DNA from: Lutibacter agarilyticus
GTDB taxonomy: Bacteria > Bacteroidota > Bacteroidia > Flavobacteriales > Flavobacteriaceae
Direction of reading: 5' to 3'
Length of the DNA: 64,000 nt
NCBI RefSeq assembly: GCF_900188235.1
Contig: NZ_FZNT01000001.1
Span: forward strand, 248,001 to 312,000
The stretch's first letter is position 1. Every line of letters starts with the position of its first letter. The position numbers and the translations under genes are program-made. The notes below the pieces were generated by a model. That model made no database searches. It was not told the origin of the DNA and was given only the letters and a program-made list of their open reading frames with translations. Positions 45,697 to 55,201 of this stretch are shown here, piece by piece.

Positions 45697-47160
45697 TTAT
45701 CTTTTAAATGTTTTTTTTGCAAATTTTCTTCGTGAATAACCAAATAAACGTTCTTCTTTAATAATATCGGAAATACCTTTAGGCAGCATTTCTTCCCAAC
45801 CTTCAGTTCCGTTAGAAATCATATCTAAAATAGTTTTTGAAAACACATCTAATATTTCAGGGTCGTAATCTTTAATATCAATCACTTTTCCATTGTATTT
45901 AAAGAATTTGTATAGCTCTTTCATACGTGGATGTACTTTTAGGTTTTCGCTTGTTACAAGTTCTTTTGTTTTAGAATTTTTAAATGGATATAAATAAACT
46001 TTTAAATCTTTAAAGAATAATTTTCCAAAAGCTTCTAAAATACCACCACTTAAATTACGGTAATATTTTTCGTCAAAAATTTGAATAAAACTGGCCACAC
46101 CCATAGCTAAGCCAATACGTGCTTTTGTAAATTCTGAAAAATATTCAACCAACTTGTAATATTCTTGGTAGTTCGAAATCATTACATTTTGACCGAGAGA
46201 ACATAGTAATTCAGCTCTGTCTAAGAAATCTCGCTCATCAATTCGGCCTTCTGAACTTAAATTAGCAAGTGTTATTTCAAAAATAATTTTTGTATTTTCT
46301 TTTTTAACTTTATTTTCTTTCAAAAATAATTCTTCAGCCAATTTATACATATCCATATTTACCTTAGTTACAGGTCTAAAGCTTCCGCGTAGTGCTAAAA
46401 TATTGGCTTTATATAATTGTTGTGCAGGTAATAGGTTATTTCCGTCAGGACCAAACATAACAGCGTTTGTCATACCGTTTTTTACCAATAATAAACTCAT
46501 TAATCGGTTGTCAACATAAGAAAATCTTGGACCCGAGAAGTTGATCATATCAATTTCTAATTGAATAGGGTGTAAGTTGTCTAAAAGAGATTTTAGAAGT
46601 TCTTTAGGTTTGTCGTTTAAATAATAAGCTCCATAAATTAAATTAACACCTAAGATACCTAAAGTTTCTTGTTGTAATTTAGCATCGGTTTCTTTAAAAC
46701 GAACGTGTAAAATAATCTCGTTATAATCTTCTAAAGAATCTAATTGAAATTTGATTCCTACCCATCCATGACCTTTAAATTTTTTAGCAAAATCAATAGT
46801 AGTTACTGTGTTTGCATAAGAAAAAAACATTTTATCAGGATGTTTACGTCTAGTCAATCTATCTTCAGTAAGTTCAATTTCGTAAGTAAGCATTCTTTGC
46901 AAACGTTCTTCTGTTACATAACGTCCATCATCTTCAATACCATAAACCGCATCAGAAAATTCCTTATCGTAGGCGCTCATTGCTTTTGCAATTGTACCAG
47001 AAGCACCACCAGCTCTAAAAAAGTGTCTAACAGTTTCTTGTCCGGCTCCAATTTCGGCAAAAGTACCGTAAATGTGTTTGTTTAAATTAATTTTTAAAGC
47101 TTTAGCTTTGCTAGGAAGTACATCGCTAATTTCAGAATCACCTTTTAATTTAAGAGCCAT
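45697..47160 (-). CDS. Widely conserved protein of unknown function (about 487 residues)
   Basis: A soluble cytoplasmic protein of 487 residues without signal peptide or barrel strands. Strongly conserved segments include FAEIGAGQETVRHFFRAGG near residue 35, GWVGIKFQ near 133, GPRFSYVDNRLMSLLLV near 210, and NILALRGSFRPVTKVNMD near 257. Databases often label such proteins TonB-dependent receptor or nucleotidyltransferase without reason; neither fits. Homologues occur well outside the Bacteroidota as I recall. Promoter TAATTTTG lies 20 bases upstream. Confidence 0.82.
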   Translation of the reverse strand: MALKLKGDSEISDVLPSKAKALKINLNKHIYGTFAEIGAGQETVRHFFRAGGASGTIAKAMSAYDKEFSDAVYGIEDDGRYVTEERLQRMLTYEIELTEDRLTRRKHPDKMFFSYANTVTTIDFAKKFKGHGWVGIKFQLDSLEDYNEIILHVRFKETDAKLQQETLGILGVNLIYGAYYLNDKPKELLKSLLDNLHPIQLEIDMINFSGPRFSYVDNRLMSLLLVKNGMTNAVMFGPDGNNLLPAQQLYKANILALRGSFRPVTKVNMDMYKLAEELFLKENKVKKENTKIIFEITLANLSSEGRIDERDFLDRAELLCSLGQNVMISNYQEYYKLVEYFSEFTKARIGLAMGVASFIQIFDEKYYRNLSGGILEAFGKLFFKDLKVYLYPFKNSKTKELVTSENLKVHPRMKELYKFFKYNGKVIDIKDYDPEILDVFSKTILDMISNGTEGWEEMLPKGISDIIKEERLFGYSRRKFAKKTFKR

Positions 47161-47180
47161 TTTAGTTTTTTTAGTTTTAA

Positions 47181-47188
47181 CAAAATTA
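47181..47188 (-). promoter_or_regulatory. Predicted -7 box (TAATTTTG)
   Basis: Minus-strand TAATTTTG matches TAnnTTTG and lies 20 bases before the gene at 45697-47160. Confidence 0.5.
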
Positions 47189-47224
47189 CTAAAAAATGAT
47201 ATGAATTTTAGCTATAAAAAAAGA

Positions 47225-47257
47225 AAGAGCGTAAATAATTAGTATTTACGCTCTTTT
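47225..47257 (-). terminator. Terminator after pntB
   Basis: AAAGAGCGTAAATA and TATTTACGCTCTTT form a perfect 14-base stem with a 5-base loop, 21 bases past the pntB stop; ends in a T run on the other side as well. Confidence 0.85.
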
Positions 47258-47278
47258 TATGAAATTCATAAATATGTG

Positions 47279-48679
47279 CTACATATTTTTAAGTTCTGCT
47301 ACTAATTTGGTCAATGCATCTTTGGCATCACCAAATAACATGTTTGTTTTTTGGTTAAAGAATAATTCATTTTCTATTCCCGCATAACCAACATTCATAC
47401 TTCGTTTATTTACAATAATATGTTTTGCATTTTCTACATCTAAAATAGGCATACCATAAATTGGACTAGAAGGATCATTATGTGCAGCTGGATTTACAAC
47501 ATCATTAGCACCAACAACTAAAACAACATCAGTATTTGGAAATTGAGGGTTGATATCATCCATTTCAACTAGCTTATCGTAATCAACATTACTTTCAGCC
47601 AATAAAACATTCATATGTCCTGGCATACGACCAGCCACTGGGTGAATTGCATATTTTACACTAACACCTTTTTTGGTTAATAATTCTTCTAATTCGTGAA
47701 TTACATGCTGTGCTTGCGCTACAGCTAAACCATATCCAGGAACAATAACTACATTAGTTGAATAATTTAATAATACAGCAGCATCACTTGCTGTTGTTTT
47801 TTTAATTGTTCCTCCAGATTTTCCTGTACTTGTACCAACAGCCTCAGCACCACCAAATGCTCCAAAAATAACACTTGCCAATGAACGATTCATAGCTTTA
47901 CACATTGCAAAAGTTAAAATTAAACCAGCAGATCCTACTAAAATACCACCAACTAGCATTACCATATTTCCATATAAAATACCTGTAATTGCTGCGGCTA
48001 TACCTGTTAATGAGTTTAATAATGAAATAACCACAGGCATGTCTGCACCTCCAATTGGAGCTACAAATAAATAACCGTAAACTAAAGAAGCAACTAATAG
48101 TACATAAATTAAAAGTGAGCTATCTGAGCCTATTAAAACAATATAAACAGCGAATGCTAACAATATTAAAAACAAGATGTTATTGATAAGATTGTATTTT
48201 GGCAATCTAAGATCTTTCATTGATCCATTTAATTTTGCCCAAGCAACTAAACTTCCTGTAAAAGTGATACTACCAATAATTATTGCTGAAATAATTGTTG
48301 AGATAATTGCTGCAGAAGCCTTATCTGCTTCAGCTACACCAATATTTTTATTAAATTCAACTAAACCAATAAGTAGTGCACTTGCCCCTCCAAAACCATT
48401 AAATAATGATACTAGTTCAGGCATTTTAGTCATTTCCACTTTCATGGCAATAACCCAACCTATAATTCCACCAACAACAATTGCACCGATAATAAGTCCG
48501 TAAATTATAGGTGAAATTTCATTTTCAGTAAGAACAATAGTTCCTACAATTGCAAGTCCCATTCCAAGCGCTGAAATTAAATTTCCTTTTTTTGCTGTTG
48601 CAGGGTGACCTAAATTTTTTAAACCAACAATAAAAGTTACTGTGGCTATTAAATATATGATACTTAAATAAATACTCAT
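47279..48679 (-). CDS. pntB: NAD(P) transhydrogenase beta subunit
   Basis: Membrane and NADP(H)-binding subunit of the proton-translocating transhydrogenase, which makes NADPH from NADH using the proton gradient. The 466 residues have about nine membrane helices (1-265) and the dIII NADP domain with VPGYGLAVAQAQH near 310, AIHPVAGRMPGHMNVLLAE and GANDVVNPAA. Length is right. Its start overlaps the previous gene stop by one base (TAATG). Confidence 0.95.
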   Translation of the reverse strand: MSIYLSIIYLIATVTFIVGLKNLGHPATAKKGNLISALGMGLAIVGTIVLTENEISPIIYGLIIGAIVVGGIIGWVIAMKVEMTKMPELVSLFNGFGGASALLIGLVEFNKNIGVAEADKASAAIISTIISAIIIGSITFTGSLVAWAKLNGSMKDLRLPKYNLINNILFLILLAFAVYIVLIGSDSSLLIYVLLVASLVYGYLFVAPIGGADMPVVISLLNSLTGIAAAITGILYGNMVMLVGGILVGSAGLILTFAMCKAMNRSLASVIFGAFGGAEAVGTSTGKSGGTIKKTTASDAAVLLNYSTNVVIVPGYGLAVAQAQHVIHELEELLTKKGVSVKYAIHPVAGRMPGHMNVLLAESNVDYDKLVEMDDINPQFPNTDVVLVVGANDVVNPAAHNDPSSPIYGMPILDVENAKHIIVNKRSMNVGYAGIENELFFNQKTNMLFGDAKDALTKLVAELKNM

Positions 48680-48987
48680 TATTTTTTCTTTTTAAACATT
48701 TGTAACATTCTGTCGGTAACGGCAAATCCACCAACAACATTTATAATTCCTAATACAACCGCAACAAAACCTAAGCCAAGAGCTAAGTAATTTTCAGGAT
48801 CTGATTGTAACATTACTATAATTGCACCTACAATTACAACACCACTCAATGCATTTGCACCAGACATTAAAGGCGTATGTAAAACTGTTGGAACGTTTTT
48901 AATAAGCTCAACACCAATAAATATTGCTAAGATTAGAATATAAATTAGTTCGAGGTTTTGACTTATAAATTCTATAAATTGATTCAT
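48679..48987 (-). CDS. pntAB: NAD(P) transhydrogenase alpha subunit, membrane part (PntAB)
   Basis: A 102-residue protein with four membrane helices, PLMSGANALSGVVIVGAI in the middle being the family signature. In E. coli this part is fused to the NAD domain as PntA; here, as in many bacteria, it is separate. It lies 11 bases after pntAA and overlaps pntB by one base. Confidence 0.92.
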   Translation of the reverse strand: MNQFIEFISQNLELIYILILAIFIGVELIKNVPTVLHTPLMSGANALSGVVIVGAIIVMLQSDPENYLALGLGFVAVVLGIINVVGGFAVTDRMLQMFKKKK

Positions 48988-48998
48988 ATATTAAGTAT

Positions 48999-50099
48999 TT
49001 AATTTTTTCTAATTTTTCCTTCTTGTACAATTAAAGTACCATCAGTAATTTCTTCCTCTAAGTCCCATTTAAATTCATTGTTTTCAGTAAGATGTACAAT
49101 GAAATTCAACATGTTTTTGGCGTATAAATCACTTGCATTGGTTGAAACACTTTCAGGAGAAATAGTTGTACCAATAATTTTCACACCATTATGTATTACT
49201 GTTTCATTCATTTTGCTAAGTTCACAGTTTCCTCCTTGTGCAGCAGCTAAATCAATAATTACAGCACCATTTTTCATGTTGCTTACCTGTTCTGCAGTAA
49301 TAAGTACAGGTGATTTTCTTCCAGGAACCATTGCAGTTGTTATAACTAAATCGGCTTTAAACAATGATTCGTTTACCGCTTCTTTTTGTCTGCGAGCATA
49401 ATCTTCAGAAGCTTCTTTAGCATAACCTCCTTCTGATTCTTCACCCTTATTGTCAACACTAATAAATTTAGCCCCCAATGATTCGGCTTGCTCTTTAGTT
49501 TCTGTTCTAATATCGGTAGCTTCAACAACAGCTCCCAAACGTTTTGCCGTAGCAATAGCTTGTAAACCAGCAACACCAACACCATAAATTAAAACTCTTG
49601 AAGGAGTAATGGTTCCAGCAGCGGTCATCATTAATGGGAAAATTTTAGTCATTTCATAAGCTCCTCTAATAACAGCTTTGTAACCCGCTAAGTTATTTTG
49701 AGAACTTAAAACATCCATATCTTGTGCTCTAGTTATTCTAGGCATAGCATCCATAGAAAAAGCAGTAGCACCTTTTGCAGCAATTGCTTCAATTAATTCA
49801 GTGTTTGATTTATGGTATAATTGGCTCATTAATATTTGACCTTTATCTACCAGTTTTAAATCTTCTTCATCAAAAGGGTTAATTTTAATAAGAACATCAG
49901 ATTCTTTAAATACAACGCCTCTTTTTTCAACACTTGCACCTATTTTAGAATATTCTGAATCTTTAAATGAAGAAGATGTTCCTGCATTTTCTTCAACAAT
50001 TAATTCAAATCCTTTTTCTACAAGTTGTTTGGCAATATTTGGCGAAATCGATACTCGTTTTTCACCTTTTTTTGTTTCTTTTAATACGCCTATTTTCAT
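48999..50099 (-). CDS. pntAA: NAD(P) transhydrogenase alpha subunit, NAD(H)-binding part (PntAA)
   Basis: Soluble dI domain of transhydrogenase, 366 residues, related in fold to alanine dehydrogenase. Motifs: VLKETKKGEKRV (4-15), the Rossmann GVGVAGLQAIATAKRLGA near 173-190, and the mobile-loop region around AKEASEDYARRQ near 225, which is unique to transhydrogenase and separates it from Ald. It heads the operon pntAA-pntAB-pntB. Its promoter TATCTTTG lies about 150 bases upstream. Confidence 0.94.
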   Translation of the reverse strand: MKIGVLKETKKGEKRVSISPNIAKQLVEKGFELIVEENAGTSSSFKDSEYSKIGASVEKRGVVFKESDVLIKINPFDEEDLKLVDKGQILMSQLYHKSNTELIEAIAAKGATAFSMDAMPRITRAQDMDVLSSQNNLAGYKAVIRGAYEMTKIFPLMMTAAGTITPSRVLIYGVGVAGLQAIATAKRLGAVVEATDIRTETKEQAESLGAKFISVDNKGEESEGGYAKEASEDYARRQKEAVNESLFKADLVITTAMVPGRKSPVLITAEQVSNMKNGAVIIDLAAAQGGNCELSKMNETVIHNGVKIIGTTISPESVSTNASDLYAKNMLNFIVHLTENNEFKWDLEEEITDGTLIVQEGKIRKN

Positions 50100-50247
50100 A
50101 ATAAGTTAATTATTTAGCTAAAATTTATAAATTAGAGTTGTTTTTTGTTGAAAAGTTAAGAGAGATTTTTTAAGTTTTTGTGTACCATTTTTTTGATTTA
50201 TAGCGCTTTAAAAATGAACTTTTCATCATGTGTTTAGGTTTAGACGC

Positions 50248-50255
50248 CAAAGATA
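50248..50255 (-). promoter_or_regulatory. Predicted -7 box for the pnt operon (TATCTTTG)
   Basis: Minus-strand TATCTTTG matches TAnnTTTG and gives a leader of about 145 bases to pntAA, long compared with other genes here. Confidence 0.5.
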
Positions 50256-50424
50256 AAGTTAATTGTTTTATATACTATAAAAGTTGATAAAAATCACATT
50301 TTATTAAATATTATAAAAAGTGGAGTTTTTTATATGAATTAACTAATTATAGTCACTTTTTTTTGTAAAAACTGGGTTTTTTGTAAATTTATATATAGAT
50401 GAATTTAACGCGTATTTTATGTAA

Positions 50425-50432
50425 TATATTTG
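50425..50432 (+). promoter_or_regulatory. Predicted -7 box for the PhnP-like gene (TATATTTG)
   Basis: TATATTTG matches TAnnTTTG, 33 bases before the ATG. Confidence 0.5.
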
Positions 50433-50465
50433 TAAACTCGAAAATAGTATTGTAAAATTGAGTTT

Positions 50466-51227
50466 ATGAAAATTACATTTTTAGGAACAGGAACATCTCA
50501 GGGTATTCCCATGATTGGAAGTACACATCCTGTATGTTTGTCAAAAGATAAACGTGATAAACGTTTACGCGTATCTATTTTAATTGAATGGGAAGAATTT
50601 ACGTATGTAATTGATTGTGGTCCTGATTTTAGATATCAAATGTTACGAGCAAATGTGCAAAAATTAAATGGTATTTTATTTACGCATGAACATTCAGACC
50701 ATGTAGCGGGATTAGATGATATACGTCCGTTTAGCTTTCAATTAGGAGCAGTACCAATTTTTGCGCAAAAAAGAGTGTTGCAAAATTTAAAATATAGGTT
50801 CGATTATATTTTTAACAATGTCAACAAATATCCTGGAGCACCAAGTGTTGAACAGCATGAAATTGAAGAGGAGGATTTTATGTTACATAATTTAAACGTA
50901 ACACCTATTAAAGTAATGCATGGTACATTGCAAATTTTAGGATATAAATTTAATAATGTAGCTTATTTAACTGATGTTAAGACAATTAGCAGTGAAGAAA
51001 AAGAAAAGCTGCAAAATTTAGATATTATAATAATTAATGCCATTCGTTTTAAAGCACACCATTCTCATTTAAATTTAGAAGAAGCCCTGGTATTGATAAA
51101 TGAATTGAAACCTAAAAAAACATATTTAACACATATAAGTCATCATTTAGGTTTTCACGCTGAAGTTGAAAAAAGTTTACCTGAAAATGTGTTTGTAGCT
51201 TATGATGAATTGGTTTTAGAAGTTTAA
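50466..51227 (+). CDS. Metallo-beta-lactamase-fold phosphodiesterase (PhnP-like)
   Basis: A 253-residue metal-dependent hydrolase. The zinc site is HEHSDHVAGLDD (about residues 77-88), a second His near 160 (MHGTLQ), Asp in LTDVKTI and His in SHHLGFHAEVE near the end. It most resembles PhnP and related cyclic phosphodiesterases (TGTSQGIPMIG start). The exact substrate is unknown; no phosphonate genes are nearby. It converges with the carbonic anhydrase gene, 5 bases apart. Confidence 0.88.
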   Translation: MKITFLGTGTSQGIPMIGSTHPVCLSKDKRDKRLRVSILIEWEEFTYVIDCGPDFRYQMLRANVQKLNGILFTHEHSDHVAGLDDIRPFSFQLGAVPIFAQKRVLQNLKYRFDYIFNNVNKYPGAPSVEQHEIEEEDFMLHNLNVTPIKVMHGTLQILGYKFNNVAYLTDVKTISSEEKEKLQNLDIIIINAIRFKAHHSHLNLEEALVLINELKPKKTYLTHISHHLGFHAEVEKSLPENVFVAYDELVLEV

Positions 51228-51232
51228 ATACA

Positions 51233-51862
51233 CTAGTTATCTAAATGATATATTTGCTTAATTTCTTCTAAAATTTCACCAAAGTTTATTTTTAAATCCA
51301 CTAGTTTTCCATTGTGAATATCAAAAACCCATCCGTGTACTTTAAAATCTCGGTTATTGATAGCTAATTGAACATCAGATGTTTTTAAAACATTTATACA
51401 TTGCTCACGTACATTTAATTCAACCAAACGTTTGTACTTTTCTTCTTGGCAAGTTATAGCATTAAGTTCTTCACTATGCATTCTATAAACATCTCTAATG
51501 TTACGTAACCAAGGATTTAAAATACCTAAATCGTTCGATTCCATAGCTGCTTTTACGCCACCACATTCATAATGTCCGCAAACAATAACGTGTTTTACTT
51601 TTAATTCAGAAACAGCATATTTAATAATCGACATAGCACTAACATCAAGACTAGAAACCATATTTGCAATATTTCTCATTACAAAAACATCACCAGGTTG
51701 TGCTCCCATTAATTCTTCAGAAGAAACACGGCTGTCTGAACAACCAATGTATAAAATTTCGGGTTTATGATCTTCAGATAATTCTGTGAAATAATTTGGG
51801 TTTTCATTTAATTTATGAACAACCCATTGCTTATTATTTTTAAATATTTGATTAATATTCAT
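51233..51862 (-). CDS. can: Beta-class carbonic anhydrase
   Basis: Interconverts carbon dioxide and bicarbonate. The 209 residues have the zinc ligands in CSDSRV (Cys with its Asp-Arg pair, about 41-46), HYECGG (His and Cys, about 97-102), and the usual CSDSR and GHYECG spacing. Length fits the beta class. The divergent spacer before the MscS gene is 195 bases and holds a near-consensus -7 box for that gene (TATATTCG, 51996-52003). Confidence 0.94.
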   Translation of the reverse strand: MNINQIFKNNKQWVVHKLNENPNYFTELSEDHKPEILYIGCSDSRVSSEELMGAQPGDVFVMRNIANMVSSLDVSAMSIIKYAVSELKVKHVIVCGHYECGGVKAAMESNDLGILNPWLRNIRDVYRMHSEELNAITCQEEKYKRLVELNVREQCINVLKTSDVQLAINNRDFKVHGWVFDIHNGKLVDLKINFGEILEEIKQIYHLDN

Positions 51863-52057
51863 ACTTATTTATTATTGTCCTATATGAATGCAATACTATA
51901 AAATTAATATCAGAGTTTAATTTTTTCAAACAACTTATTTTATAAAAATCCTATAGTGAGTTTTTTATATTTTAGTATATTTAGTTATAAGATAGTATAT
52001 TCGTAAATAAAAAAAGTTTAAGCTATATTTTAATTATTTTTTTAAAAATATTTACTT

Positions 52058-54475
52058 ATGATAATTAGTTTTAAGAGATTTCAAATGTGTTTTTTGTTGT
52101 GCATTTTTTTACATATTAATTTAGGAATTGCGCAAAGTAAAATAGAAGGAGTTGAAGAGCAAACTAAAGAAAAGGCTACTGTAGAAAACGTACCTAAAAT
52201 TTCTGAAATAATTCCTTTGGAGAGCGAATTAGAAAATCAATTTTTAGAAATTAAAAACAGTGTAGGAGAATTAGTTGATGTTGAATATATTAATAAAGAA
52301 TACAAAAAGGTTGAGAATTATTTAAAAAATTTTAATACACAATTTAACGAGCTTAAGAAAGAAGAAAGTGTAGGGTCAAACGAGTTAAAATACCTAAAAG
52401 ATGAATTAATTCAGGAGAAACAAATTTTTAATGATATTAATAGACCTTTAACAGATGCCATACAAGAACTTGAAAAATCACGATTAATTTGGATTGCTGA
52501 AAAACAGAAATGGGGAAGTTGGAAAGCTTTTTTATTAAAAGAAGATATGCCTAGTCAGGCCAAAATAAGTTTTAATAATGCTGAAAAAACTATAGAAAAT
52601 GCTTTAACATTAATTTCATCACAATTAAACACACTGTTAAAACTTCAAGGAGATGGTTATAAAAATCAATCAGTAATAAACGATTACACTTCTAAAATTT
52701 CAAAATTGCACCAAAAGAAAATAGTGAATTCATTCGAAAAAGCATCTATTCCAATGTATTCAATAAGTTTTTTTGAACAATTTACAACTAAAATGATTGC
52801 TAGTATAGGTAGAGGTTTTAAAACAATTGTACTACCAAATTCAGGATTTTTTCAAAAATATTGGTGGTCAATTGTAATGCAATTATTAATTACATTTTCT
52901 GTAATATTTTTAATTAGAAGAAATAGAAAATATTTAGCAAATCATAAAGACTATAAAATTTTAGCCAACAGAGCTATATCTTCAGGGGTTTTCTTTGGAG
53001 TAATTTTTGTATTTATGATATATTTAGATGATAACAGTTTACAAAGTTGGAATTTATTTTTGGCAACAATTGGAGGCGTTTCTTTTGGAAGGCTCTATAC
53101 TAATTTTGAAGGACAAGTATGGAAAAAACACTTTTTATATGCCATAGTATCATTACTTATAATAACAGGATTGTTTGATTTAATTAGTTTACCAATTCCA
53201 ATATTTAGAGTATTTATATTGCTTTTATCAACTGTTGGAATTTATAAAATTTATACTTGGAAAAAAATAAATAAAGCTACTGATAAAAGCGTAAAATATG
53301 ACCGATTCTTTAATATTGCAGCCATTTATTTAATTATTGTATTGTTTTCCGAAATTATAGGTAAGGAGGTTTTAGCAATTTTTATGTATGAATCTCTATT
53401 AAAAACAATAATTGTTGTTATTTTTATGATTGTATTTTTGAAAATGATTCATGCTGGAATTGAGCTTGGCTTTAGTAGATTATCAAAAAAAGTTTTAAGT
53501 GGTTCACCTAAACTTATTTCAAATACTGTGAAAAGATTTTCAACCATTATAAATGTATTGATAATTATATTTGCGTTTTTGCCTAGATTGTTAGTTATAT
53601 GGGGAGTTTATGAATCTATTCCAAATGCAGTAGATTCTATTGTAAAGTCAGGTTTTAATTTAGGACAAGTTAATATAAGTATTGGCCTTTTAATAACTTC
53701 AATAAGTGTATTGTATGGTTCTTATGTTTTATCTACGATTATTGAAATGTTTTTAATGAGTGACACATTTGAAAAGGATAAACTAGATCAAGGAACAAGA
53801 TTATCAATAGCACAACTAATTAGATACTTCTTATTGTTTTTTGGATTTTTATTAGCCATTGCAACACTAGGTTTTAATTTAACTAATTTTACAATTGTAT
53901 TAAGTGCATTGGGTGTTGGTATTGGTTTTGGGCTACAAGGTATTGTAAATAACTTTGTTAGTGGATTAATTTTACTTTTTGAAAGGCCTGTAAGGGAAGG
54001 TGATACTATTGAAATGCAAGGTGAATGGTCTGAAATTAAAAAAATTGGCTTGCGTGCAACTCGTGTAATGACATTTGATCAGTCAGATGTTATTATTCCG
54101 AATCAAGATTTAGTGTATAATCAAGTTACAAACTGGACATTAAGCAATAGAAAAAGAAGACTTAAAATTGCTGTTGGTGTAGCTTATGGGTCAAATGTTG
54201 AGCTGGTAATGAATTTGTTAGTTGCTGTTGCAAAAGCCAACAATAATTTATTGAAAAGTTATGACCCAATAGTATTGTTTAGAAACTTTGGAGATAGCAC
54301 GTTAAATTTTGAATTAAGAGTATTGGCAAAAGATGCTTTAAATTCTATTCAAGTTGAAAGTGATTTATTAGCTGAAATAGATAAGGTTTTTCGAGAAAAT
54401 AATGTTGAAATCGCCTTTCCTCAGCTTGATTTACACTTACGAAGTGTAGATAAATCAATTGCAATTAACAAGTGA
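52058..54475 (+). CDS. Large mechanosensitive channel of the MscS family (MscK-like)
   Basis: A 805-residue inner membrane protein. A signal peptide (about 1-27) and a periplasmic coiled region (27-265) precede about eleven helices; the final MscS core has the pore helix LGVGIGFGLQGIVNNFVSGLILLFE (about 625-650) and the cytoplasmic beta domain with RVMTFDQSDVIIPNQDL. It opens on hypo-osmotic shock. Its length and periplasmic domain recall MscK/MscM. A two-gene unit with HdeD-like gene follows (27 bases). Confidence 0.92.
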   Translation: MIISFKRFQMCFLLCIFLHINLGIAQSKIEGVEEQTKEKATVENVPKISEIIPLESELENQFLEIKNSVGELVDVEYINKEYKKVENYLKNFNTQFNELKKEESVGSNELKYLKDELIQEKQIFNDINRPLTDAIQELEKSRLIWIAEKQKWGSWKAFLLKEDMPSQAKISFNNAEKTIENALTLISSQLNTLLKLQGDGYKNQSVINDYTSKISKLHQKKIVNSFEKASIPMYSISFFEQFTTKMIASIGRGFKTIVLPNSGFFQKYWWSIVMQLLITFSVIFLIRRNRKYLANHKDYKILANRAISSGVFFGVIFVFMIYLDDNSLQSWNLFLATIGGVSFGRLYTNFEGQVWKKHFLYAIVSLLIITGLFDLISLPIPIFRVFILLLSTVGIYKIYTWKKINKATDKSVKYDRFFNIAAIYLIIVLFSEIIGKEVLAIFMYESLLKTIIVVIFMIVFLKMIHAGIELGFSRLSKKVLSGSPKLISNTVKRFSTIINVLIIIFAFLPRLLVIWGVYESIPNAVDSIVKSGFNLGQVNISIGLLITSISVLYGSYVLSTIIEMFLMSDTFEKDKLDQGTRLSIAQLIRYFLLFFGFLLAIATLGFNLTNFTIVLSALGVGIGFGLQGIVNNFVSGLILLFERPVREGDTIEMQGEWSEIKKIGLRATRVMTFDQSDVIIPNQDLVYNQVTNWTLSNRKRRLKIAVGVAYGSNVELVMNLLVAVAKANNNLLKSYDPIVLFRNFGDSTLNFELRVLAKDALNSIQVESDLLAEIDKVFRENNVEIAFPQLDLHLRSVDKSIAINK

Positions 54476-54502
54476 AATAGTTAAATAATAAAAAAATATA
54501 AT

Positions 54503-55069
54503 ATGGAAAATCAAGAATCAAATTTAGGAACAGCATTAGTTAAATTCATACAATTTAAAGGCATTATTTTAATATTAACAGGGCTTGTATTGTTGATTTT
54601 TCCAACTGCAACTTTAACAACTTTAATTTTTATTTTAGGGATTTATTGGCTTATAGATGGGATTTCAACCATCATAGCTTCCTTCCAAAGGAGACAAACA
54701 CAAAGCTCTTGGGGCTGGAGTTTGTTTACGGGCATTATTGGAACTTTAGCAGCTTTAGTGGTGCTTTCAAAACCAATGTTAAGTGCAGTATTAACAACAT
54801 CATTCTTAATGTGGTTTTTAGGAATTTCAGCTACTATATATGGTATTAGTGGTTTAATATCGGGTTTTCAATTGCCAAAAAGTACTAGCCGAACTTCAAT
54901 GATTTGGGGGGGTGTTTTTTCGATAATATTTGGTGTTATCTTAATTTCTTCGCCATATCTATCAGTTTTAACAATCATGTTTGTAATTGGTACAATAGCA
55001 ATAATTGGAGGAATTGCTATTTTATACGTAGGTTCAAAAATGAAAGATAAATTAAATAATCCTTATTAA
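54503..55069 (+). CDS. HdeD-like (DUF308) membrane protein
   Basis: A 188-residue protein with six predicted membrane helices and the DUF308 repeats (LVLLIFPTATLTTLIFILGIYWLIDG, then FSIIFGVILISSPYLSVLTIM). HdeD proteins are linked to acid resistance in E. coli; here the function is open. It starts 27 bases after the MscS gene, so the two are probably cotranscribed and may both deal with envelope stress. Confidence 0.85.
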   Translation: MENQESNLGTALVKFIQFKGIILILTGLVLLIFPTATLTTLIFILGIYWLIDGISTIIASFQRRQTQSSWGWSLFTGIIGTLAALVVLSKPMLSAVLTTSFLMWFLGISATIYGISGLISGFQLPKSTSRTSMIWGGVFSIIFGVILISSPYLSVLTIMFVIGTIAIIGGIAILYVGSKMKDKLNNPY

Positions 55070-55123
55070 ATATTCATTAAAAGTATCTACAACATAAGAT
55101 ACAATTCCGTATATTTAAACCTT

Positions 55124-55162
55124 AAAACTAGAGATAATTCTGTTTAATTATTCTCTAGTTTT
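55124..55162 (+). terminator. Terminator after the MscS-HdeD genes
   Basis: AAAACTAGAGA and TCTCTAGTTTT form an 11-base stem, extended by a further 5 pairs with one bulge, followed by ATTTG. It lies 54 bases past the stop. Confidence 0.8.
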
Positions 55163-55201
55163 ATTTGTATTTAAATTATTGATTTTTAGTAAAATAGAAG
55201 A

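Larger units (their letters stand above)
50100..50465. other. Intergenic region with two divergent promoters
   Basis: The 366-base spacer between pntAA and the PhnP-like gene holds the two -7 boxes listed separately and a loose hairpin (about 50317-50363, AAAAAGTG with CACTTTTT). No coding frame or RNA gene is seen. Confidence 0.6.

Noticed and set aside
45697-47160. TonB-dependent receptor label for this gene
   Set aside because: No signal peptide, plug or barrel strands are present; I treat the label as a database error.
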